Positions 8,168 to 14,861 of a DNA stretch of 64,000 nucleotides are shown in pieces. Position 1 is the first letter of the stretch, and each line of letters opens with the position of its first letter. The notes under the pieces were generated by a model that worked only from the letters and a program-made list of their open reading frames with translations, did no database searches and was not told the origin of the DNA. The stretch is from Streptomyces sp. SDr-06 (GTDB lineage Bacteria; Actinomycetota; Actinomycetes; Streptomycetales; Streptomycetaceae): the NCBI RefSeq assembly GCF_003324565.1, contig NZ_QOLA01000014.1:1-64000 (forward strand), read 5' to 3'. The translations under genes were made by a program, and so were the position numbers.

Positions 8168-9466
8168 TCAGGAGGTGGAGTCCGCCGTCCACTGCGACCA
8201 CGGCATGTTCCAGCCGTTGAGGCCGTTCTCGGGGGCGATGGTCTTGTCCGGCGAGCCCTTCACCACGACGACGTCACCGATCAGGCTGTGGTCGAACATC
8301 CACTTGGCCGGAGTGTCCCCGGCAGCGCCCTGGACGTCCTTCATGCCGACGCAGCCGTGGCTGGTGCCGTCGTTGCCGAACGGGTCGCCCTTGTACCAGT
8401 AGTTGCCGTGGATGAAGGTGCCCGACTGGGACAGGCGCATCGCGTGCGGCACGTCCTTGATGTCGTACTCACCGCCGAAGCCCACGCTGTCGCCGTTCAT
8501 GCGGGTCTGCGTGAACTTCTCCGAGATCACCATCTGCCCGTTGTAGGTGGGGTGTTCGGAGCTGCCGGTGGAGACCGGGATCGTCTTGATGGTCTTGCCG
8601 TCCTGCTGGACGGTCATCTCCTGCGTCTTCACGTCCACGGTGGAGACCTGGTTGCGGCCGATGGTGAAGGTGACTTCCTTCGACTGCACGCCGTAGACGC
8701 CCTTCGAGCCCTCCACCTTGTCCAGGTCGATCTTCATCGTGACCTTGGACCCGGCCTTCCAGTAGTCCTGGGGACGGAAGTCCAGGCGGTCCGAGCCGAA
8801 CCAGTGGCCGACGACCTGCTGGCCGCTGCTGCTGGTCACCGTGATGTGCGAGAGGACGTCCTTCTTGTTGGTGATCGCCTTGTTGAAGTTGAAGGACACC
8901 GGCATGCCGACACCGACCGTGGAGCCGTCGTCGGGGGTGTAGTTGGCGATGAAGCTGTCCTTGGCCGAGACGGTGGAGAACTGCGAGTTCTCCGTCGCGG
9001 GCCGGCCCTTGTCGTCCTTGCCGTTGGCGGTGATCTTGTACTGGGTGCCGCGCTCGACCTTGCCGGTCGGCTTCCAGGAGAGCCCGTCGGCCGCGAGCGT
9101 GCCGGGCACGGCCTTGCCGCCCTGCACCTCGGTCATCGTCACGTCGGAGAGCTTGCCGCCCTCGGCCTTGACGGTGACGTCGTTGATGGAGGCGTTGGTG
9201 GAGCCGTTCTTCGCCGAGATGGTGATCTTCAGCGTGGAGGCGTCCTTGGCGGCCGCGGCGTCGGTGCCCTTGCCGTCCTTGGCGTCGTCGTTCGCCTTCG
9301 CGTCGCCGCCGCAGGCGGTCAGCGCGAGCGCGCCGACCAGGAGGCCCGCCGCTCCCGCGATCAGCCGGACACGACGCCGGGCGAGCGGACGCGCGGGGCG
9401 CGGGGTGCTGAACTGCTGGGGGTGCGCTGCGATGTCCGACGCCGGCGGTGTCACGGGCTGCTCCAT
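8168..9466 (-). CDS. Lipoprotein L,D-transpeptidase (Ig-like + YkuD)
   Basis: A 432-residue envelope enzyme that forms 3-3 cross-links in peptidoglycan. The signal peptide has basic residues (RRRVRL), a hydrophobic core and the lipobox LTAC with Cys52, so the mature protein is lipid-anchored. Two bacterial Ig-like domains (about residues 80-300) precede the YkuD catalytic domain. There the pair of motifs HGNYWY and SHGCVGM supplies the catalytic Cys372 and its histidines. This is the domain plan of mycobacterial LdtMt2-type enzymes. The start at 9466 (MEQPVTPPAS) avoids 20 unconserved residues from an upstream ATG. Monocistronic, with a terminator downstream. Confidence 0.93.
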   Translation of the reverse strand: MEQPVTPPASDIAAHPQQFSTPRPARPLARRRVRLIAGAAGLLVGALALTACGGDAKANDDAKDGKGTDAAAAKDASTLKITISAKNGSTNASINDVTVKAEGGKLSDVTMTEVQGGKAVPGTLAADGLSWKPTGKVERGTQYKITANGKDDKGRPATENSQFSTVSAKDSFIANYTPDDGSTVGVGMPVSFNFNKAITNKKDVLSHITVTSSSGQQVVGHWFGSDRLDFRPQDYWKAGSKVTMKIDLDKVEGSKGVYGVQSKEVTFTIGRNQVSTVDVKTQEMTVQQDGKTIKTIPVSTGSSEHPTYNGQMVISEKFTQTRMNGDSVGFGGEYDIKDVPHAMRLSQSGTFIHGNYWYKGDPFGNDGTSHGCVGMKDVQGAAGDTPAKWMFDHSLIGDVVVVKGSPDKTIAPENGLNGWNMPWSQWTADSTS

Positions 9467-9578
9467 GTATGTGTGATGTACTGCGAAATGAATCCAGTAC
9501 GGGCATAGAGAACCCAAATGGGTCAACGGTTGCGACAGTGGGCTGTGACGCCGGTCACAAACAGGGGGTTTCTGGCCC

Positions 9579-10643
9579 TCAACTGCCGTACAAATCCCCG
9601 TAAGCGGGGAAACTTCCCCCCGGCCCGTCGACGCTCGCCGCGGCCCGCATGCCCCGCACGATCGCCCGCGCGACGACGTCCGCCCCGGCGGCGAGAACGA
9701 AGTTGAACTCCTCGGGGGTGAGGGCGCCGGGCGTATCGGAAGAGTGGGTTCCGGCTGGTGCGGGGGAGTTGGCGGCTCCGTGGGTTCCGGTCGCCAGGGC
9801 GAACACCGTGTCGCCGTCGTGCATCAGGTGGACGGGCCGGATGGCGCGGGCCAGGCCGTCGTGCGAGGTCCCGGCGAGCTTCTGCGCCTGCGGCCGGGTG
9901 AGCCGCGCGTCGGTCGCCACCACGGCGAGGGTCGTGTTGAGCGGCGGGAGCCCGGACCCCGCTCCGGCCTCGGCGAGCCGGGCGGCGGCGGCCAAGTGGC
10001 GTGCGCGGGACGGTACTTGGAGCGGGCCGGCCGATCCGTACTCCCCGTACAGCACCCCGTTGTGCGGGTCGATGGCCGACCCGGCGGCGTTGACGACGGC
10101 CAGGGCGGCCACCGTGACCCCCGACGCGAGCCGCACGCTCGCCGTGCCGACCCCGCCCTTCACGCCGCCGACCACCGCGCCGGTCCCGGCCCCCACGTTG
10201 CCCTCCGCGACCTCCACCCGGGCGGCGCCGGCCGCCTCGGCCGCAGCCCGGCCCACCTCGGCGTCGGGCCTGGCCCGCCAGTCGCCGCCGCGGCCCAGGT
10301 CGAACACGCAGGCCGCGGGCACCACCGGCACCACGTGGTGCGGCTCGGGCCCCACCCGCACGCCGCGCCGCTGCTCCTCCAGCCAGGCCATCACGCCGCT
10401 CGCCGCGTCGAGCCCGTACGCGCTGCCGCCGGTCAGCACCACCGCGTCGATGCGCTCGACGACGTTCTTCGGGTCGAGGGCGTCGGTCTCCCGGGTGCCG
10501 GGCCCGCCCCCGCGCACCGCGACCCCCGCGACGGCGCCGCCGGGCGGGGCGAGCACGACGGTGGTGCCGCTGAGGGCGCCGGGGCCGGTAACGGCGGCGT
10601 GGCCGACTCGGAAGCCGGGCACGTCGGTGAGGGAGTCATTCAT
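9579..10643 (-). CDS. P1-family (S58/DmpA-like) peptidase
   Basis: A 354-residue N-terminal nucleophile hydrolase of the DmpA / L-aminopeptidase D-Ala-esterase family. The conserved opening DVPGFRVGHA, the GGSAYGLDAASGVM helix and the GNVGAGTGAVVGGVKGG glycine-rich segment are all present. The self-cleavage site is the Asn236-Thr237 bond in LPPLNTTLAVVATDA, which would free Thr237 as the catalytic nucleophile. Family members cleave N-terminal residues or amide oligomers; the natural substrate here is unknown. No signal peptide is seen. An exceptionally G-rich tract lies immediately upstream of the start. Confidence 0.92.
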   Translation of the reverse strand: MNDSLTDVPGFRVGHAAVTGPGALSGTTVVLAPPGGAVAGVAVRGGGPGTRETDALDPKNVVERIDAVVLTGGSAYGLDAASGVMAWLEEQRRGVRVGPEPHHVVPVVPAACVFDLGRGGDWRARPDAEVGRAAAEAAGAARVEVAEGNVGAGTGAVVGGVKGGVGTASVRLASGVTVAALAVVNAAGSAIDPHNGVLYGEYGSAGPLQVPSRARHLAAAARLAEAGAGSGLPPLNTTLAVVATDARLTRPQAQKLAGTSHDGLARAIRPVHLMHDGDTVFALATGTHGAANSPAPAGTHSSDTPGALTPEEFNFVLAAGADVVARAIVRGMRAAASVDGPGGSFPAYGDLYGS

Positions 10644-11411
10644 GGCCCATCCCTACCACGGGGGTTGGGGGTGGGGGTGGGGGTTGGGTTGGGGTGGCTG
10701 CTCCTCGGCCCCGCTTGCGGGCGGCGGTTGTCGCTGCGGTTTACGGTTCGCGCCGTTCCCCGCGTGGGCCGTTTCGGCCTGCGGGACGAGGGCGGCTGTT
10801 CGCGCAGTTCCTCGCGCCCCTGAGCCCCCTTTCCTCTGCGGGCCGAGGGTGGCTGGTCGCGCAGTTCCCCGCGCCCCTGGGTATGTCGGTCCTCGCGGGG
10901 TGCCCGAGTTCGCCCTCCGGCCCTCTTCGGCCTGCGGGTCGAGGGTGGCTGGTCGCGCAGTTCCCCGCGCCCCTAACCCCCTTTTCTTGTGCGGGTCGCG
11001 GGTGGTTGCTCGCGCAGTTCCTCGCGCCCCTGGGGGTGTCGGTCCTCGCGGGGTGCCTGCGTGCCCCCTCAGCCCCCTTCGGTCTGCGGGCCGTGCCCGC
11101 TGCTCGCGCAGTTCCTCGCGCCCCAACAGCACCATGCTGGCCAGCACAGGCATACCCAGCCCGTCATGGGGGTCCCCCCTGGCCCTTAAGGCCTTGGGGG
11201 AGATTGAGGACGAGCGCCGTTCAGGCGCGAAGGGGGGTGCGGGGGCGGAGCCCCTCAGGGGGTCGGGGCGGATTGAAGCTGCGGGAGGTGTCCAATGGCT
11301 CCCCGTCAGGGGACTTTGGCGGCGTCCTGACCCGTCCGGACCGGGCTAGCGTGAGGGTGCCGGGGTGCCACGACACCACCCCGGCACCCACCCCCACCCC
11401 GGGAGGCCACG
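10644..11411. repeat. Intergenic repeat cluster (five CGCGCAGTTCC copies)
   Basis: This 768-bp gap between the divergent peptidase and chelatase genes holds no credible gene. It begins with a run of G tracts at 10660-10697. It then carries five copies of a ~22-bp unit, CGCGCAGTTCCYCGCGCCCCT, near 10797, 10857, 10952, 11010 and 11103. These are separated by 50-95 bp spacers that themselves resemble one another (TGCGGGTCGAGGGTGGCTGGT and similar). A different repeat, rich in GAGGACGAGCGCC and GGGGCGGAGCCCC, fills about 11160-11260. Any open frames across it are a by-product of GC content. Confidence 0.85.
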
Positions 11412-12071
11412 ATGCTGGTGCTCGCCGTGCACGGCAGCTCCGCCCCCGAGGCGGGCGAGACGATCGCCCGCCTCGTGAGGACGCTGCCGGTCCCCACCCT
11501 CGTGGCGCACCTGGACGTCCAGCGCCCGACGCTCGCCGACGTCCTCGCCAGGAACCCCGGCGCCATCGTCGTCCCCCTGCTCCTGGGCGACGGCTACCAC
11601 CGCCACGTGGACATCCCCTCCGTCGCCCGCCGCCACCGCTGCACCGTCACCGACGGGCTCGCGGGCGAGCCGGACGTGGCCCGCGCCGTGCACGAGCGGC
11701 TGCTCGCGGCCGGTGGCCCCGGGGACGCGATCGTCGTGGCGGGCGCCGGATCCACCAGGCCGCACGGAATCGACGGAACCGGGGCCGTGGTACGGGAGTT
11801 GAGCGCCGCGCATCCCGACATCCCCGTACTCGACGCGTACTGCGCCGCCGCGTCCCCCACCGTCCCGGAGCGGGTCGGGCACCTCCGCGCCGCCGGATTC
11901 CGGCGGATCACCCTCGCCGCCCACCTGCTCGCGCCCGGCCGGTTCACCCGCGCCCTTGAGGCGACCCCCGGTGTGCACGCCGTGTCCGCGCCGATCGCCG
12001 ACCACCCCCTCCTCGCGCGCCTTGTGCTGAACCGGTACGAATCCGTACACCCTGAAGTGTTGGCGGCTTAG
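11412..12071 (+). CDS. Sirohydrochlorin chelatase (CbiX/SirB family)
   Basis: A 219-residue metal chelatase of the short CbiX/SirB class, which inserts Fe2+ (siroheme) or Co2+ (cobalamin) into sirohydrochlorin. The start MLVLAVHGSS contains the active-site His in HGS, and GYHRHVDIPS supplies the second metal-binding His cluster. A second half repeats the fold (IVVAGAGSTRPHG...HLLAPGRF). Length fits two tandem CbiX-like domains. Its position 2.8 kb before nirBD suggests siroheme supply for nitrite reductase, an inference from context. The RBS region (GGGAGGCCACG) is adequate. Confidence 0.88.
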   Translation: MLVLAVHGSSAPEAGETIARLVRTLPVPTLVAHLDVQRPTLADVLARNPGAIVVPLLLGDGYHRHVDIPSVARRHRCTVTDGLAGEPDVARAVHERLLAAGGPGDAIVVAGAGSTRPHGIDGTGAVVRELSAAHPDIPVLDAYCAAASPTVPERVGHLRAAGFRRITLAAHLLAPGRFTRALEATPGVHAVSAPIADHPLLARLVLNRYESVHPEVLAA

Positions 12072-12100
12072 CCCACCGGCCGGTCTGCTGTGCTGTGCGC

Positions 12101-13264
12101 ATGCCACGCATGACCGCACGCAGCCGCCACGAGGCGCACCGCGCCTCCACCCCGCTGGAACTGTTCTTCGACCTCTGCTTCGTCGTCGCCGTCGCCCAGG
12201 CGGGCGCCCGGCTCGTCCACGCCCTCGCGGAGGGGCACGTGGGGCCGGGCCTCGCCGGATACGCGGCGGTGTTCTTCGCCATCTGGTGGGCGTGGATGAA
12301 CTTCACATGGTTCGCCTCGGCATACGACACCGACGACGCCCTGTACCGGGTGGTGACCCTCGTCCAGATCACCGGCGTGCTGATCCTCGCCGCGGGAGTG
12401 CCGCGCGCGTTCGACGACGGGGACTTCACGATCAGCGTCATCGGCTACATCGTGATGCGGCTCGCGCTCACCAGCCAGTGGCTGCGGGCGGCGATGACCA
12501 GCGAGAACCCGGCCGAACGCCAGGTGTGCCTGCGGTACGCGGCCGGGCTCGTGGTCTGCCAGCTCGGCTGGATCGGCATGCTGTTCGTCCCCGACTCCAC
12601 CCGCCCCTGGGCCTTCCCCCTGCTCGCCCTCGCCGAACTGTCCGTACCGATGATCGCCGAGCACCGCCACACCACCACCTGGCATCCGCACCACATCGCC
12701 GAGCGGTACGGCCTGTTCACGCTCATCGTGCTCGGCGAGACGGTGTCGGCCGCCACCATCGCCGTACAGGAGGCCCTCGACGAGCACGACGAGCTCGGCG
12801 ACCTGCTGCCGCTGGCGGCGGGCGGGCTGCTCATCGTGTTCGCCGCCTGGTGGATCTACTTCGCGGTCCCCATCCACGACCACCTGACCTCCAACCGGCA
12901 GGGTTTCGTGTGGGGTTACGGCCACTACGTGGTGCTGGCTTCGGCGGCGGCGATCGGGGCGGGCATGGAGGTCGCGGTCGAGCAGACGGTCGGCAAGGCC
13001 CACATCTCGACGGCGGCGGCCGCGGCGGCGGTGACGGTCCCGGCGGCGCTGTTCATGCTGACGGTGTGGCTGCTGCACGCGCGGCACTTCAAGCGGGGGC
13101 TCGCTCAGCAACTGGCGTTGCCGGTCTCGGCGTTGGTGATTCTGGGGTGCACGTTCGCGGGGCGGGGGGCGGTGCCGCTCGCCGGAGGTGTGGCCGCGCT
13201 GACCGTCGCGGTCGGCTGGACCCTGAACCGGCAGCGCACGGAGTCGCCCTCGCCGCAGCACTGA
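12101..13264 (+). CDS. Low temperature requirement A (LtrA) family membrane protein
   Basis: A 387-residue polytopic membrane protein with about 11 hydrophobic segments. It opens with the family hallmark STPLELFFDLCFVVAVAQ and contains WWAWMNFTWFASAYDTDD and HIAERYGLFTLIVLGE, all typical of LtrA proteins. The biochemical role of LtrA is not established; the name comes from a Listeria cold-growth phenotype. The gene starts 29 bp after the chelatase stop and may be cotranscribed. A GTG six bases upstream is an equally possible start. Confidence 0.88.
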   Translation: MPRMTARSRHEAHRASTPLELFFDLCFVVAVAQAGARLVHALAEGHVGPGLAGYAAVFFAIWWAWMNFTWFASAYDTDDALYRVVTLVQITGVLILAAGVPRAFDDGDFTISVIGYIVMRLALTSQWLRAAMTSENPAERQVCLRYAAGLVVCQLGWIGMLFVPDSTRPWAFPLLALAELSVPMIAEHRHTTTWHPHHIAERYGLFTLIVLGETVSAATIAVQEALDEHDELGDLLPLAAGGLLIVFAAWWIYFAVPIHDHLTSNRQGFVWGYGHYVVLASAAAIGAGMEVAVEQTVGKAHISTAAAAAAVTVPAALFMLTVWLLHARHFKRGLAQQLALPVSALVILGCTFAGRGAVPLAGGVAALTVAVGWTLNRQRTESPSPQH

Positions 13265-13768
13265 TCCCCCCACCCCGCGGTAACACCCTGCGGTTCCGCC
13301 GCGTGACCTCCGGAGGCGTGACCTGGGGCTCCGCCCCAGACCCCCCTCGCGCCTCGAGGGTGCTCGTCCTCGATCTCCCCCAAGACCTCAGGGGCCAGGA
13401 GGGGACCCCATGACAGGCCAAGGATTCCCCTGCCGGCCCCCCACAGGGGCGCGGACAACTCCGCACGGAGCCAGGCAAAGGGAACCCAGGGGCGCGGGGA
13501 ACTGCGCGAGTAACCACGCACGGTGGACGGACACATGCGGGCCAGGGTGCCCCGGGGAGGGAACTGCGCGACGAGCCACGCACGGTGGACGGACGGAGGG
13601 GGATCCGGGGCGCGGGCGCCTGGGCGCGAGGGCAAGCAAAGGTGCGCGGGGAACTGCGCGGGCGGCCCGCCACGGGGCGCGGGCAAACGGGGAGTCGGGG
13701 GCACCAGGCCCCCCGACAGCGACACCCCCCAGGCGCGGCCGCCCCCCGACGCCCCGCCGCGTCGGGGG
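13265..13768. repeat. Intergenic inverted repeat cluster
   Basis: About 500 bp without a confident gene. Near 13318-13395 it carries a reverse-orientation copy of the GAGGACGAG / GGGCGGAGCCCC repeat. It then has three reverse-orientation copies of the CGCGCAGTTCC unit (here read as GGGGCGCGGGGAACTGCGCGA) at about 13487, 13547 and 13641, plus a degenerate one at 13444. Two of the units sit inside a ~60-bp direct repeat that includes CCACGCACGGTGGACGGAC (13502-13535 and 13562-13595). Confidence 0.8.
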
Positions 13769-13769
13769 G
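13742..13769. terminator. Perfect 11-bp GC hairpin
   Basis: CCCCCCGACGC (13742-13752) pairs fully with GCGTCGGGGGG (13759-13769) around a 6-nt loop. It has no T tail. It could end transcripts from the ltrA side, or hide the GTG at 13769, whose first base is the last base of the stem. Confidence 0.6.
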
Positions 13770-13915
13770 TGGGACGCTTCGACTACCTGCGCCTGCTCGG
13801 CCGGGTCATGCGCGGCGAGGCCGACCCGAAGGAGATCGCCGAGTCCGCCGAGCGGTTCGACAACCACTACTGCGACAGCCCCGCCTGGCGCGCCGCCCTG
13901 GAAGCGTCCGCCTGA
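13769..13915 (+). CDS. Small hypothetical protein (48 residues)
   Basis: A short frame from GTG 13769 encodes VGRFDYLRLLGRVMRGEADP followed by a mixed charged and aromatic sequence that ends DSPAWRAALEASA. The composition (Phe, Tyr, Asn, His, Cys, Asp) differs from the Gly/Pro/Arg-rich nonsense expected of GC-rich noncoding DNA, which is why I list it. The frame is open further upstream but there runs through repeats. An internal ATG (MRGEADP) would give 35 residues. No family is recognised. It ends 62 bp before the DUF1838 gene on the same strand. Confidence 0.45.
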   Translation: MGRFDYLRLLGRVMRGEADPKEIAESAERFDNHYCDSPAWRAALEASA

Positions 13916-13977
13916 CCATGCCGCCGCCGGGCCCCGCGGGGTTTCCCGCAGGGGCCCCGACCCGCAGAGTGGTGTCC

Positions 13978-14724
13978 ATGACCACACACGCCGCGCTGCT
14001 CCGCGACTTCGCCCGCACCCGTGCCTCCCTCGACGGGGAGGAGGTCACCTACTGGTGGTCCGGGGACGTGTACTCCTGGGCCCCCGACGAGCCCTACCGG
14101 CGTCTCTTCGGTTTCGAGGGGGTCAACGTCGCCCGTCTGGTGCGGGACGAGGAGGCCGGGCCGGACGCCTATCAGCTGCTCACCCGGGAAGCCGCCTTCT
14201 ACCTGGACCCGGGCACCCGCGAGATCCTGGAGACCTGGCAGGGCCTGCCCGTCGTGCACATCTGGAACGACCCCGCCAACCAGAAGTGGCGCCCCTTCCC
14301 GATCCCGACGACCGAGCTCGGCGGGCAGGTCTGCTTCAGCCTGGAGATCCCGCTCGCCTACCCGTCGCCGCTCCCGGTGGCCGAGTATCCGCTGCACTCG
14401 GCGGGCGACACGTACAAGGCCCTGGAACTCTTCCAGTTCTTCGTCGACCGCGCCGATCTGGCGGGCCCGGCGGCCGGTGTCCCGGCCAGCATGTCGTGGA
14501 CCCGGATGTCCCCGTGGCTTCCCTGGATGGCGCGCGGGCAGCGGCCCGGCGGGCTCACCTACCACTGCCGGGGCCGCAAGCTCGGCTCCTACGCCGAGGT
14601 TCCCGAGCGCACCCGCGCCTACATAGCGGACCACCACCCGGAGTTCGCGCAGGCCCCGGAGAAGTGGAGCGAGCCGAACGAGACCAGCTGGACCTACTTC
14701 CGCAAGCTCAACCCCCCGGCCTAG
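13978..14724 (+). CDS. DUF1838 family protein
   Basis: A 248-residue soluble protein matching the DUF1838 pattern: an N-terminal WWSGDVYSWAPDEPYRRLFGFEG and a Trp/Pro-rich middle (VVHIWNDPANQKWRPFPI). The C-terminal part reads SWTRMSPWLPWMARGQRPGG and HPEFAQAPEKW. The biochemical function of the family is unknown. It resembles lipocalin-like or ketosteroid-related decorations seen near oxidoreductases, but no catalytic residue can be named. A GTG two codons upstream (13972) is a possible alternative start. A strong terminator separates it from nirBD. Confidence 0.8.
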   Translation: MTTHAALLRDFARTRASLDGEEVTYWWSGDVYSWAPDEPYRRLFGFEGVNVARLVRDEEAGPDAYQLLTREAAFYLDPGTREILETWQGLPVVHIWNDPANQKWRPFPIPTTELGGQVCFSLEIPLAYPSPLPVAEYPLHSAGDTYKALELFQFFVDRADLAGPAAGVPASMSWTRMSPWLPWMARGQRPGGLTYHCRGRKLGSYAEVPERTRAYIADHHPEFAQAPEKWSEPNETSWTYFRKLNPPA

Positions 14725-14770
14725 CCGAAGCCCGGGGCGGGTCCAAGTGCCCGGCCCCGGGGGCCGCAAG

Positions 14771-14792
14771 GCCCTGGCGGGCAGGGCTTTTT
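14771..14792 (+). terminator. Rho-independent terminator after the DUF1838 gene
   Basis: GCCCTG (14771-14776) pairs with CAGGGC (14782-14787), followed directly by five T residues. This textbook form is uncommon in DNA this GC-rich. It isolates nirBD from upstream transcription. Confidence 0.85.
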
Positions 14793-14861
14793 CGGGGGCC
14801 GCGGCGGGCCCGGCCGGACTAGCGTCGAAGGGGTAGCACCCCCCAGCCCCGGAGCGAAGCC

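Noticed and set aside
9649..11349. A 566-residue plus-strand frame across the peptidase gene and repeat cluster
   Set aside because: Half is the antisense of the P1 peptidase, and half reads through repeats giving Arg/Ala/Pro repeats with no homology.
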